From CAVWDU01 sp963753815 (lineage in GTDB: Bacteria; Pseudomonadota; Gammaproteobacteria; Pseudomonadales; Halieaceae), in NCBI GenBank assembly GCA_963753815.1, contig CAVWDU010000004.1, forward strand, positions 806,001-870,000: DNA of 64,000 bases, given 5' to 3'. The notes beneath the pieces were generated by a model. That model saw only the letters and a program-made list of their open reading frames with translations. It searched no databases and had not been told where the DNA came from. Of this stretch, positions 33,800 to 42,175 are shown one piece after another. The position numbers and the translations under genes are program-made. How positions within the stretch are numbered: position 1 is the first letter of the stretch; each line of letters starts with the position of its first letter.

Positions 33800-35833
33800 C
33801 TAGAAGCTGTAACGCGCTGACAGGATGACCTCGCGGCCGACCGCGGGCAGCTGGCTCCAGGCCCGCTGGTAAAACTCATCGGTCAGGTTGTTGACGTTCA
33901 AATCGAATTTCAGGGCTGGCAAGGCGCCGGGCTCCCAACTCAGGTACAGGTCGGTCAGGCTGTACCCGGCAAATGTCACGCCACCGTCGTTCTCGGGCAC
34001 ATCGGTTCGGCGCTGGTCGCTCGCGTCGGTGTAGCGGACGCCCGCAATCAGGCCATTGGCCGGAAAGTGGTAGCTCACATCGGCGACAAACGTATCCGCC
34101 GGGATATTGGTGAGATCCTGGCCGCTGCGGTCGTCTTCACCGCGAGTCATCCCGTAGGCGGCGGTGAGCAACCAGCGCCCCCGCCGGTAACTGCCTTCCA
34201 GCTCCACGCCCTCGATCGTCGCCTCGTCGACGTTGACCCACCGGGTCACGCCCGGGTCGGGAATCGGACCGAACGACGGTGCTCCCACGACCTGCTCAAT
34301 GAAGTTATCGACACTGTTGCGGAACACCGAGACCTGGAAAGTCAGCGCGTCTGCGCCCAGCACATCGCTGAAACCGAACTGGCCCAGCAGTTCGATGTTG
34401 GCCGCCTGTTCGGCTTCCAGTCCGGCGTTCGGCAGGAATTGATTGCAAAACCCCGGCCCCAGACAGAAGTGGGTCCCGGACGTATACAGCTCCTCCGCGG
34501 TGGGCGCACGGAACGCTTCGTCATAGCGCAGCGCGAGTGTCGCCAGGTTCCACGGTGTCCACACCAGGGCTGCGGACGCCGACGCATCGCTGTCACCGCG
34601 GCGGTTATCCAGGTTCTCGGCCTCGGTACTGAAATCGTCGTAACGCAGTCCCAGGTCGACGCGCCAGTCGGCACTGAGCGGCACGGTGGCCTGGCCGTAC
34701 ACACTCCAGACATCGGTCACGGCTTCGGGCGGCAGCGGACGGGACAGGCCCGAGCGTGACGCTTCGAAACGCTCGCGGTAGATATCCGCACCGTACTGCA
34801 GTTTGACGCCGAACATTTCGTCCTGGTTGATCAGGTTGAGTCCATACTCGTCGAGACGTGTATTGTCTGCGCGCCGGTCCGCGATACGCGACTCGTCGAC
34901 TTCGACCTGGTTCCAGTAGAGGAGGGCGCGACCGTTCAACCATGCGGCTGCCGGGTCGAAGTCCCAGCGCAGGCTGGCGTTGCGGGTCTCCGTGTCGCGC
35001 TCAAGCAGGAAGTTACTGCTGCCATTGAGCTCGGCGGTGCCGTTGGAAGGGACCGCACCGCTGTTGATTGCTCCACGGATATTGGCCTGGAGCCGGTGTC
35101 CGTCGGCGGGCCGCCAGTTGAGCTTGGCAAGCAGCCCACGGTCGCGACTGGCCGATCCGGACAGCGTGTCGCCGTTGCCCAGTTCGAGGTCGTCACTGCT
35201 GCGGTAATACCCACTGACGAGCCCGTCTGTCGCACCCCGCGTGCCCGCGATGGCCAGAGTAGTGGTGGACTGCCCGTTGTTGCTGTTGAGGCCGGTGCGC
35301 AGAAAGCCGCCGACAGCTCGCGCGCCCAGCAGGTTCCCCGGCTCAATGGTGCTCTGGGCCACAACGCCACCGAGGGCGCCGGAACCCCACAGGCTGCCGG
35401 CTGGACCCCGCAGCGCCTCGACACGCTGCAGCAGTTCCGGGTCCAGGAAATAGCTCGGCCGATGGCCGGACTCGAATGACATTCGGGCGCCGTCGATGGT
35501 CTGCAGGACCTTGTTGCCGGTGAGACCGCGAATGTTGACCGTCTGCAGGGACGGCCTCGGGCCGCCGCTGATAGATACGTTGGGTTGATAGGCGAGCACA
35601 CCGGCCACCGACCGGGCCTGAATAGACTCGATCTCCAGTCGGTCGATCACAGACAGGCTGCGTGCCACGTCAGCGAGACTGCGTTCTACCCGCGTGGCCG
35701 TAACCACGACGGTTTCCAGTTCGATTTCAGCGCCGTCAGCCTGCACTGCCAGTGCACTCGCTAAGGTAGCCACCGCGAGCGCATTGAAGGCGTGTCTCAT
35801 CGGCATGTTCCGTTGTGTTGGCATAGCTGTCAT
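33800..35833 (-). CDS. TonB-dependent haem/haemoglobin receptor
   Basis: Outer-membrane receptor of 677 residues. A signal peptide (MRHAFNALAVATLASALAVQ) is followed by the TonB box ETVVVTATRVERS (about residue 39). The plug has LQTVNIRGLTGNKVLQTIDG (about residues 95-114) and LRGPAGSLWGSGALGGVV. A 22-strand barrel ends in an aromatic C-terminus (SARYSF). The barrel segment LALRYDEAFRAPTAEELY resembles haem/haemoglobin receptors, which carry a conserved FRAP-type motif. ATG 35833 follows AGGAGAG. hutX and hugZ downstream and a haem ABC transporter divergent from it define the ligand; haemoglobin versus free haem cannot be decided. Confidence 0.9.
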   Translation of the reverse strand: MTAMPTQRNMPMRHAFNALAVATLASALAVQADGAEIELETVVVTATRVERSLADVARSLSVIDRLEIESIQARSVAGVLAYQPNVSISGGPRPSLQTVNIRGLTGNKVLQTIDGARMSFESGHRPSYFLDPELLQRVEALRGPAGSLWGSGALGGVVAQSTIEPGNLLGARAVGGFLRTGLNSNNGQSTTTLAIAGTRGATDGLVSGYYRSSDDLELGNGDTLSGSASRDRGLLAKLNWRPADGHRLQANIRGAINSGAVPSNGTAELNGSSNFLLERDTETRNASLRWDFDPAAAWLNGRALLYWNQVEVDESRIADRRADNTRLDEYGLNLINQDEMFGVKLQYGADIYRERFEASRSGLSRPLPPEAVTDVWSVYGQATVPLSADWRVDLGLRYDDFSTEAENLDNRRGDSDASASAALVWTPWNLATLALRYDEAFRAPTAEELYTSGTHFCLGPGFCNQFLPNAGLEAEQAANIELLGQFGFSDVLGADALTFQVSVFRNSVDNFIEQVVGAPSFGPIPDPGVTRWVNVDEATIEGVELEGSYRRGRWLLTAAYGMTRGEDDRSGQDLTNIPADTFVADVSYHFPANGLIAGVRYTDASDQRRTDVPENDGGVTFAGYSLTDLYLSWEPGALPALKFDLNVNNLTDEFYQRAWSQLPAVGREVILSARYSF

Positions 35834-35899
35834 TCAAACTCTCCTGGCTCACGATGTAGGGTGTTGGCGATTCCTGGTAAAAAACTACCATCCTGATTT

Positions 35900-35930
35900 G
35901 ATAATGTAAATACGAATCATTATCATTTGC
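35900..35930. promoter_or_regulatory. Fur box between divergent haem operons
   Basis: GATAATG (35900-35906) and AATCATTATC (35915-35924) match the two halves of the Fur consensus and continue into CATTTGCAT. The right half is perfect and the left half is slightly displaced, as in overlapping Fur sites. It lies in the 144-base gap between the receptor and the haem-binding protein genes, so iron-Fur would repress both operons. Confidence 0.72.
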
Positions 35931-35977
35931 ATAAAACGCAGCCGGCACAAAGACAAATCGAGAGGAAGGAGGTCAAC

Positions 35978-36964
35978 ATGCAGTTCCAATACCGCGACGG
36001 GGCAAACCCGGGCCCACGGGCAGACACGGTCTGCGGATGCCCCGGACCAGGCGGCTTGCTGATCGGGTGGCCACCCCTGACGCCATTTAACATCGCAGCG
36101 TTGGCTCGAAGGCGGGGACGAGCCGCACTGGGCCTGCTGTGCTCGCTATCACTGACAGCGTTGCTCGCAGGCGCTGCGCAGGCGATGGAAACCCCGCGAC
36201 GTATTGTCGCCGTGGACGCCGTCGCTACGGAGATCCTGCTGGCATCTGGGTATGGCGACCGCCTGGTCGCCGTGGATGCCAGCAGCCAGCTTGAGGCGGT
36301 GGACGCATCACTGCCGCGCCTCGGCTACCACCGCGCGCTGGCGACGGAGGGCATCCTGGGGCTGGCGCCGGACCTCGTGGTGGGTTCGACACACATGGGG
36401 CCGCCGCATGTCGTGTCCGCCCTGGAGCGGGCTGACCTGCAGTTGCTGCGCCTGACGCCCGCTTATGGACTCGGCCAGCTGCGTAAAAACATTGATGCCG
36501 TGCTCGCTGCCGTTGGTGCGACAGACGAGGGTGCCGCACTCCGCCACCGGGTCGCCGCCGCGGAGCACAGGCTCAGGGCTCAACCCCTGAGCGACCTGCG
36601 CGCCGTGTTCGTTTTGTCCGGGGCCGGGGGCAAGCTGCGCCTGGCTGGAGACAGCACGGCGGGCGGTGCGCTCATCGGCCTGATGGGCGCAGGCAATGCG
36701 GCACCACACGCCAACTACCGCACGGTGACCGCCGAAACCCTACTCGCCCTCGAGCCTGACGCCATCTTCGTCGCCAGCACCGACGGCGCTGCCGGCGAGA
36801 CGTTCCTGGCCCGGCACCCGGTGCTGCGATTCGGCAACGCGGCAGCCAGGGGAGCGGTATTTAACGTCGATGCGGATACACTGGTTGCCGGCATCGGGCT
36901 GGCGGCCCTGGCCGAGGCGCAACGCCTGCAGCGCCGGGTCGCCAGCGTGCTGGCCCGGCGATGA
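35978..36964 (+). CDS. hmuT: Periplasmic haem-binding protein of the haem ABC transporter
   Basis: Class III substrate-binding protein that delivers haem to HmuUV. It is 328 residues from ATG 35978, behind a perfect AAGGAGGT. The N-terminus is unusually long: about 45 residues precede a recognisable signal peptide (ALGLLCSLSLTALLAGAAQA), so secretion from this start is odd and an internal start cannot be excluded. The mature part has RRIVAVDAVATEILLASGYG, the segment LAPDLVVGSTHMGPPHVVSA and FVLSGAGGKLRLAGDSTAGG, typical of HmuT/HutB. Its stop overlaps the permease start (ATGA). Confidence 0.88.
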   Translation: MQFQYRDGANPGPRADTVCGCPGPGGLLIGWPPLTPFNIAALARRRGRAALGLLCSLSLTALLAGAAQAMETPRRIVAVDAVATEILLASGYGDRLVAVDASSQLEAVDASLPRLGYHRALATEGILGLAPDLVVGSTHMGPPHVVSALERADLQLLRLTPAYGLGQLRKNIDAVLAAVGATDEGAALRHRVAAAEHRLRAQPLSDLRAVFVLSGAGGKLRLAGDSTAGGALIGLMGAGNAAPHANYRTVTAETLLALEPDAIFVASTDGAAGETFLARHPVLRFGNAAARGAVFNVDADTLVAGIGLAALAEAQRLQRRVASVLARR

Positions 36965-37983
36965 GGCGCATACCGGCGACCGCCAGTGGCGCGGCACTGG
37001 CGGCGCTCCTGCTCTCTTTGTGTGCGGTGTCACTCGCCACCGGAGCGGTAGCGGTACCGGCGACGGAGCTCGCAGCCCATGTAATCACGCTGCTCGGTGG
37101 TGATACGGTCTCCGCGCTCGCGCCTCACCAGCATGCCGTGCTGTTTGAACTGCGGCTGCCGAGGACGTTGATGGCGGTCTGCGTCGGCTGCATTCTGGCG
37201 CAATGCGGCGCGGTCATGCAGGGCGTCTTCCGCAACCCACTGGCCGACCCCGGGGTCATTGGCGTGGCCGCGGGTGCTGCCGTCGGTGCGGTACTCGCCA
37301 TTTACCTGCTGCCGGCCGCTGCGGCCGCCTGGGCGGTGCCCGTCGGTGCGTTCATCGCCGGCCTGCTCGCCAGCATCGGTGTATACCGTATCGCCTGTTC
37401 CCCCTATGGCACGTCGGTGCTGGTGCTGTTGCTGGCCGGTATCGCAGTGTCCGCACTCGCCGGCAGTGTGATCGGGCTGATCAGCTACCTGGCGGACGAC
37501 AGCAGGTTGAGAGACATCACCTTGTGGCAAATGGGCTCGGTGGCAGGCGCGAGTATGGCCCAGGTCTCGTTCTGCTTCGGGGTACTGTTGCTGCTTGCCT
37601 GGCGCTTCCAGTGCCGTGCGGCCGCACTCAACGCGCTACTGCTCGGTGAAGCGGAGGCGCGTCACCTCGGCATCGATGTCGAGGTACTGAAACGCGAACT
37701 TATTGTGCTCGTCGCGCTGGGCATGGGGCTGGCGGTAGCCAGCGCGGGCGTCATCGGTTTTATCGGCCTGGTGGTGCCACATATCGTGCGTACGCTGTTC
37801 GGTCCGGACAATGCCCGACTGCTGCCGCTTGCGGGGCTGGCTGGGGGCCTGCTGCTGCTGGTCGCCGATATCGGCAGCCGTCTGCTGATTCAGCCGGCGG
37901 AGTTACCGGTCGGTCTGCTCACCGCGTTACTGGGTGCACCATTTTTCATTTTACTGCTGTTGGAACAAAAAGGGAGGGGGTGA
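36961..37983 (+). CDS. hmuU: Haem ABC transporter permease (FecCD family)
   Basis: Inner-membrane permease of 340 residues with about ten hydrophobic segments. Family markers are LRLPRTLMAVCVGCILAQCG (about residues 61-80), the MQGVFRNPLADPGVIGVAAG stretch (about residues 84-103), GSVAGASMAQV, and the ATPase-contact segment ASAGVIGFIGLVVPHIVRTL (about residues 260-279). It starts within the stop of the binding protein gene and abuts the ATPase gene, forming hmuTUV. Under the putative Fur site it would be induced by iron limitation. Confidence 0.93.
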   Translation: MRRIPATASGAALAALLLSLCAVSLATGAVAVPATELAAHVITLLGGDTVSALAPHQHAVLFELRLPRTLMAVCVGCILAQCGAVMQGVFRNPLADPGVIGVAAGAAVGAVLAIYLLPAAAAAWAVPVGAFIAGLLASIGVYRIACSPYGTSVLVLLLAGIAVSALAGSVIGLISYLADDSRLRDITLWQMGSVAGASMAQVSFCFGVLLLLAWRFQCRAAALNALLLGEAEARHLGIDVEVLKRELIVLVALGMGLAVASAGVIGFIGLVVPHIVRTLFGPDNARLLPLAGLAGGLLLLVADIGSRLLIQPAELPVGLLTALLGAPFFILLLLEQKGRG

Positions 37984-38739
37984 ATGCTGTCGCTCGAAAA
38001 CATTCACTGGCAGGGCGGTGCGTTTAAGCTGGCAATCCCGCAGTGGCATGCCCGTGGCGGAGAGTTTCACGTGCTCGCCGGTTGCAACGGCGAAGGCAAG
38101 TCGACACTGCTCAGGGCCATGGCGGGCGAACTGTCTGCGCAGGGCAGCGTCTGCTTACATCAGCGGCCACTGTCCGCGTGGCAGGCGGTCGCGCGCGCGC
38201 GGCACCTGGCGGTGCTTCCGCAGCACAGCAGCCTCAGCTTCCCGTTCACGGCCGGTGAAGTCGTCGACCTCGGTGCGACGCCGCTGCGGCTTGACTGGCG
38301 CGCCCGGCACCGTGCCGTGCGCGATTGCATGACCACCAGCAACTGCGTTCATCTCATCGACCGAGACTACCGGCAGCTTTCCGGTGGTGAACGGCAGCGG
38401 GTGCACCTCGCCCGGGTCTTGCTGCAACTGAGCCAGGCCGATCATTCACCCTTCCTGCTGCTGGACGAACCGACGTCCGCCCAGGATCTCGGGCAGCAGC
38501 ACGCGCTGCTGGATCAGGTAAAAAGCCTGGCTATCGATCGTGGCTACGGGGTGGTCGCGGTACTGCACGACATCAACCAGAGCCTGCGTTACGCCAGCCG
38601 GGTAACGCTGATATCCGGTGGCCGCGTGGTCGACACCGACCGGCCGGAGCGGGTGCTGACCGAGGCGACGATCCAGGAATACTGGGGTGTGGCGGTGGGT
38701 GAGTACCGCAGTGCGACAGGTCAACGCCTGCTGGCCTGA
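37984..38739 (+). CDS. hmuV: Haem ABC transporter ATP-binding protein
   Basis: Cytosolic ATPase of 251 residues. Walker A reads LAGCNGEGKSTLLRAM (about residue 32), the ABC signature LSGGERQRVHLARVL (about residue 131), Walker B PFLLLDEPTSAQDLG (about residue 156) and the switch His is in VVAVLHDINQSLRYAS (about residue 187). Walker A has C and E at positions usually occupied by P and A or S, still within GxxxxGKS/T. It begins immediately after the permease stop. Last gene of the transporter operon; no clear terminator follows. Confidence 0.93.
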   Translation: MLSLENIHWQGGAFKLAIPQWHARGGEFHVLAGCNGEGKSTLLRAMAGELSAQGSVCLHQRPLSAWQAVARARHLAVLPQHSSLSFPFTAGEVVDLGATPLRLDWRARHRAVRDCMTTSNCVHLIDRDYRQLSGGERQRVHLARVLLQLSQADHSPFLLLDEPTSAQDLGQQHALLDQVKSLAIDRGYGVVAVLHDINQSLRYASRVTLISGGRVVDTDRPERVLTEATIQEYWGVAVGEYRSATGQRLLA

Positions 38740-38816
38740 TCGAGCATCGTTTGAGGCCGCCAAACTCGCCCGGCTGACGGCGCCAATTCAGTGAACCCCT
38801 TGATGCGTCTACATTC

Positions 38817-39782
38817 TCAGCGGTTCCGACGCCGCCTCTGCTGCGACGCCTCTTCGACAAGGAAATCAGTAAATCGATCCGTCAGCTCGAAATCGCTGAG
38901 ACCATCCTGGTAGATGAATTGACCCTGCGGGTTGGCTTCCAGCCACACGAACTCGTTATCAGGTGTGAGCTTCGCATCCATTATCGCCATTCGGATACCG
39001 AGCAGTCGCAGAAGCTTTCTCAGTGCCGCGTTGGTGTCTGAGGACAGTGTCACCAGTTCATGGGGCGGTAGCGAGTCGCGTGAATCGAGACTGCTGCTGT
39101 GGTACAGCATCGGGTATATCGAATCGCCGAAGCAGTTTATCCGCAAGTGACGCTCACCAGGTATGAATTCCTGGTAGATGGTGGGGGCGAACCGGATGAG
39201 TTCGTCATCGAGTTGTTCCGCATTGACCATCACGGGCTGGAGACAGCGTCGGATACCTCGCACCGGTTTCGCCACCGCGACGCCTGCGTGTTGGCCGATG
39301 AACCTGCGCACCTGATCGGGCTCCTGGCTTACCAGGGTTGCCGGCACGCGAAGACCGGCCTCTGTCGCCGCCTGCAATTGAACCAGTTTATTCTCTGCCC
39401 GCGTGGTTGCGCCCGGCTCACTGATCCAGGTACCCGCAAATCCGTTTTCAAGCGTGCCCCGCAATGAGGCCGACCATTCACGGCAGGCAAACTCAAACTC
39501 TTCATCCGCGACGCCCGCTGGTCGGGATTGCGTCGGGTTCGCACGACGCCACCAGACGAGGTCCAGGTCGGCGACGCAAAACCACGTATCAGTCAGATCT
39601 CGCACCCGAGTGCCGACAGCACTGTCGAGAGACCAGCTCAGGCCACCGGCCGCAACCAGACTGTCGGTGCCTACCAGGTAGCACCGACAGCCACGTGCCT
39701 TCAGCTCATGGGCGATCGCGAGCGCGTGAATATCGGTGGCAAGCGAACATATAGCAATGCCCGGTTTGTCGACCGCCAACAC
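38817..39782 (-). CDS. MvdD-type ATP-grasp peptide ligase (putative graspetide synthetase)
   Basis: This 321-residue ATP-grasp protein resembles MvdC/MvdD and other graspetide synthetases, which join Asp/Glu side chains to Ser, Thr or Lys side chains of a precursor peptide. Family traits are the pre-ATP-grasp motif DLDLVWWRRAN (about residues 72-82), NKLVQLQAATEAGLRVPATL (131-150), QEFIPGERHLRINCFGD (204-220) and metal-binding MDAKLTPDNEFVWLEANPQG (268-287) ending in the typical NPxGQ. GTG 39782 lies eight bases after the stop of a small peptide gene, so translation is probably coupled. A glutathione-synthetase-like or RimK-like role is less likely because of the WWRR motif. Confidence 0.8.
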   Translation of the reverse strand: MLAVDKPGIAICSLATDIHALAIAHELKARGCRCYLVGTDSLVAAGGLSWSLDSAVGTRVRDLTDTWFCVADLDLVWWRRANPTQSRPAGVADEEFEFACREWSASLRGTLENGFAGTWISEPGATTRAENKLVQLQAATEAGLRVPATLVSQEPDQVRRFIGQHAGVAVAKPVRGIRRCLQPVMVNAEQLDDELIRFAPTIYQEFIPGERHLRINCFGDSIYPMLYHSSSLDSRDSLPPHELVTLSSDTNAALRKLLRLLGIRMAIMDAKLTPDNEFVWLEANPQGQFIYQDGLSDFELTDRFTDFLVEEASQQRRRRNR

Positions 39783-39790
39783 GGCTGGTT

Positions 39791-40054
39791 TTATTCGTCA
39801 CACGTATCGATGTATTCCTTGCCCTCAGGATCCCGGCAAAAACCCTGGGTATAGCTCGCACTGGTGTTTTTGGCGAGATCCTTTGCGTTTACCCCCAGGG
39901 CTTTCAGGTCGATACCGCAGTTCTTTTTGAGGGTTTTCAGCCACGTTTCCATCTCGGCGGGCTTATTGAGCACCGCGATCCTGGTTGGCTGAAAATGAAA
40001 CATCACGGTCTTAGGATTTTTCTTCAGGTATTCAGTCGCCCTGTATTTTTTCAT
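39791..40054 (-). CDS. Candidate graspetide precursor peptide, 87 residues
   Basis: Small gene just upstream of the ATP-grasp ligase. ATG 40054 follows GAGGA eight bases before; an upstream in-frame ATG is less likely. Residues 1-63 are strongly basic (MKKYRATEYLKKNPKTV, WLKTLKKNCGIDLKALG). The last 24 residues switch to acceptor-rich sequence, NTSASYTQGFCRDPEGKEYI then DTCDE, with several Thr, Ser, Lys and Asp/Glu, as expected of a core cyclised by ester or amide bonds. Two Cys (73, 85) are unusual. I recognise no known precursor family, so the role is inferred from position and composition. Confidence 0.62.
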   Translation of the reverse strand: MKKYRATEYLKKNPKTVMFHFQPTRIAVLNKPAEMETWLKTLKKNCGIDLKALGVNAKDLAKNTSASYTQGFCRDPEGKEYIDTCDE

Positions 40055-40505
40055 CAAACGAATCCTCATTTTCAATTGACGAAAGCGAACGATCCGGGAC
40101 ACCAATCCCTGTGTTCATTCGCAACACTGAACCGCTGGCACGGAGTCGTTTCAACCAGCCAATGAAGCATAGAACCGCTACCTCACTCTGTCCAAGATGC
40201 TTGCATGCCACTGCCGTACGTGGCCACGACGCAGCCCAACCCGGGTAGGGTATGAAAGCAATCGGGTCACGGGCGTCCACGCCGGCCGGCCATCCGCGGG
40301 GCGGCCACCGGCTTGCGCCGCTTGCCAAGGGCTATGGCCATTACCTGCGCGACGCGCCTTGCTTTGGACGTTTCAGGGCGCGCCCTGTGACGCTTCCAGG
40401 TGAAGCCAACTGTCTGTGTGCCGGACCCTGTCGTGTTGTTCAATATCTTCTATACTGGATAGCGATATCGGCGCGATTCAGAACCGAAATCGACGGGGGA
40501 TAATC
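40055..40505. other. Intergenic region holding a mobile-repeat fragment
   Basis: This 450-base gap separates the peptide/ligase pair from the cytochrome gene. It holds the reverse-oriented repeat fragment around 40311-40378 and a TATACT (40451-40456) that may be the -10 box of the cytochrome gene, with no good -35. Short open frames here lie within the repeat and are not credible genes. Confidence 0.6.
40286..40378 (-). repeat. Partial copy of the dispersed MITE-like repeat, reverse orientation
   Basis: GCTATGGCCATTACCTGCGC and flanking bases match the reverse complement of the middle of the 48.3 kb element, including the CTTGC-CAAGG and GACGTTTCAG segments, with a short deletion. Terminal repeats are absent. 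Confidence 0.7.
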
Positions 40506-40841
40506 ATGGTCAAGGGGAACATTGTCTGTCTACTTGCACTGGGGCTCGCTGCCGGTCATGCGTGGCCAGACTCGCATAGAATGAAAGACGGGCGGCAGGT
40601 CTACGAGGCCAGTTGCGCCAGCTGCCATGACAGCGGCGAGGACGGAGCTCCCTCCATCCGCAAACCGGAAGACTGGGACACCCGTTCGAGTCTGTGGGAG
40701 GGTGTGCTGTTCGAGCATGCCAACAAGGGGTACCTGTCGATGCCGGCGAAAGGCGGCGACGCCGGGCTCACCGAATACGATGTCGATGCGGCCGCAGAGT
40801 ATATGCTCACGATCGTCCACCCCGAACTCCCACGCGACTAG
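40506..40841 (+). CDS. Secreted mono-haem cytochrome c (c5-like)
   Basis: Periplasmic electron carrier of 111 residues. A signal peptide (GNIVCLLALGLAAGHAWP) leads to one haem site, YEASCASCHDSG (CxxCH, about residues 34-45), and a probable Met ligand in YLSMPAKGGDAGLTE (about residue 79). This spacing is typical of cytochrome c5-type class I proteins. ATG 40506 follows GGGGGA; the frame is open upstream but without signal character. Its electron partner is not evident from neighbours. Confidence 0.88.
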   Translation: MVKGNIVCLLALGLAAGHAWPDSHRMKDGRQVYEASCASCHDSGEDGAPSIRKPEDWDTRSSLWEGVLFEHANKGYLSMPAKGGDAGLTEYDVDAAAEYMLTIVHPELPRD

Positions 40842-40990
40842 AAAGCCGACAACGGCGTGGCCGGTGGGACTTCTGCAGTCGCGCCGCTAACTGTGCCCGC
40901 ACCGCGACAGGGCTGGCACGCAGTACAACCCGGCAGGGTGGCAGGATGCCCGGACCAACATAAATCGATGGGTCGAACAAGGAGATTGCG

Positions 40991-41278
40991 ATGACCGCAT
41001 ACGTGGTAATGATTCGAGAGCAAACCAAAGACGCCGACGCCTTCGCAACCTATGCGAAAACGGCCCCCTCGGCATCCGCCGGCCACGCGGTTACACCGAG
41101 GGTTTTTTACGGACAGCAGGAAGTGAAAGAGGGTCAGGATTGCGAGGGAGTGGCAATCCTCGAATTTCCCGACTACGCGCAGGCGAAGGCGTGGTATGAG
41201 AGCCCCGAGTACCAGGCAGCGATGCAGCACAGGCTGGAAGGCGCCGACTACCGCGTCATTGTCGTCGAGGGTATGTAG
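40991..41278 (+). CDS. DUF1330 protein
   Basis: This 95-residue protein of the DUF1330 (ferredoxin-like dimeric alpha/beta barrel) family has the pattern YVVMIREQTKDADAFATYAK at the start, the strand VAILEFPDYAQAKAWYESPE (about residues 55-74) and YRVIVVEGM at the end. ATG 40991 follows AAGGAGA. Function unknown; such folds often serve as small monooxygenase- or decarboxylase-like dimers. Its stop codon is followed in the same frame by a 54-codon remnant of an unrelated protein. Confidence 0.87.
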   Translation: MTAYVVMIREQTKDADAFATYAKTAPSASAGHAVTPRVFYGQQEVKEGQDCEGVAILEFPDYAQAKAWYESPEYQAAMQHRLEGADYRVIVVEGM

Positions 41279-41443
41279 GGGATAACCGGCACGATCCACT
41301 ACCTCGACGCAGGCACCACGCATCCGTTTCGCGGCACCTGGACACCCCAGCCGGATGGACGCGTCAGGCAGTTTTTTGAGCAGGGCGATGACGAGGGCGA
41401 CTGGCAGCCTTGGTTCGAGGGTTACTACCGGAAAAAGAATTGA
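41279..41443 (+). pseudogene. C-terminal remnant of a secreted-type protein
   Basis: Directly after the DUF1330 stop, 54 codons read in the same frame as protein-like sequence (TIHYLDAGTTHPFRGTWTPQ, DGRVRQFFEQGDDEGDWQPW, FEGYYRKKN) to a TGA. It resembles the end of DUF1579-like domains but has no start codon. It is probably the tail left when a deletion joined two genes. Confidence 0.55.
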
Positions 41444-41506
41444 GGTGGTGGATGCGCTTGGCTCAGTACCGCACCGGGTAAACGATTACGGCTGAGTCAA
41501 GGCTGC

Positions 41507-41806
41507 TTACTCCCAATCGTCGCCGTAGTGATGCGTGAGTTCCTCGCCCGGCGCTATATTCCGCAACGCAACGACCGACAGGTCATCATAGTAGCTGACG
41601 TTGGGTTTCTTGTGGTGATTGATGTAGCGAAACCGACAGGTGACATCGACGCGCTTGTTCCTGCCGATCCACAGCGTGTAATCCGACTTTTTTTTGGTGG
41701 GCACTACCTTGCAGTAACCCAACAATCGGTTTTTCTCGATCGGGACTGCAGTGAACAACCCCTTCCCGTGTATTGCACTGTCTTTCACGACCAGCTTGCG
41801 TTTCAA
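41507..41806 (-). CDS. Compact SET-domain protein (putative protein lysine methyltransferase)
   Basis: A 99-residue protein composed of almost nothing but a SET domain: DSAIHGKGLFTAVPIEKN (about residues 9-26), the pseudoknot motif RYINHHKKPNVSY (canonical R-F-I-N-H-S-C-x-P-N, about residues 60-72) and GEELTHHYGDDWE (canonical G-E-E-L-T-Y-D-Y) at the end. Both SAM-site motifs are present, so it may be active despite its size. There is no pre-SET or post-SET cysteine cluster. Bacterial relatives are sporadic and substrates mostly unknown. Confidence 0.85.
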   Translation of the reverse strand: MKRKLVVKDSAIHGKGLFTAVPIEKNRLLGYCKVVPTKKKSDYTLWIGRNKRVDVTCRFRYINHHKKPNVSYYDDLSVVALRNIAPGEELTHHYGDDWE

Positions 41807-42175
41807 TCTTGCGTCCTCTTGTTTCTGTTCAGTGCCATTACTGTTTCACCGCCAGCCCCTTTGGATTCGGTGGCCTGCCAGATGAAGGGCCCCGGTGGGC
41901 AGCGTCTGACGCCTGTTCGATCTCTTGCTACCTGTGAGCAACGGAGCGCGAGGCCACATCTGCGCCAGCATTGTTCCGGTTACGCTAACTCTACCTCGGC
42001 CGACACGTGATTGCGAAACTTTACTGCCCGTGGTGATATGGGGGTTAACCGTTCTGCAGGACCCCGACTTTTAAATATTGCGTATGGTTTAGCTGAAAGT
42101 CGTTTGAATCGCTTCAGGTTGCCGTTGCTGCGGAACTCGTTGACAACGGCAACATCATCAGCAAGGAGTAAGCCT
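41807..42175. other. Intergenic region, no gene seen
   Basis: This 369-base gap lies between the divergent SET-domain and PRC-barrel genes. It presumably carries both promoters, but I see no convincing -35/-10 pair, repeat or reading frame. An AAGGAG ribosome-binding site ends it at 42162-42167. Confidence 0.5.

Noticed and set aside
40252..40503. Small frames around the repeat fragment
   Set aside because: They are made of mobile-repeat sequence and lack ribosome-binding sites.
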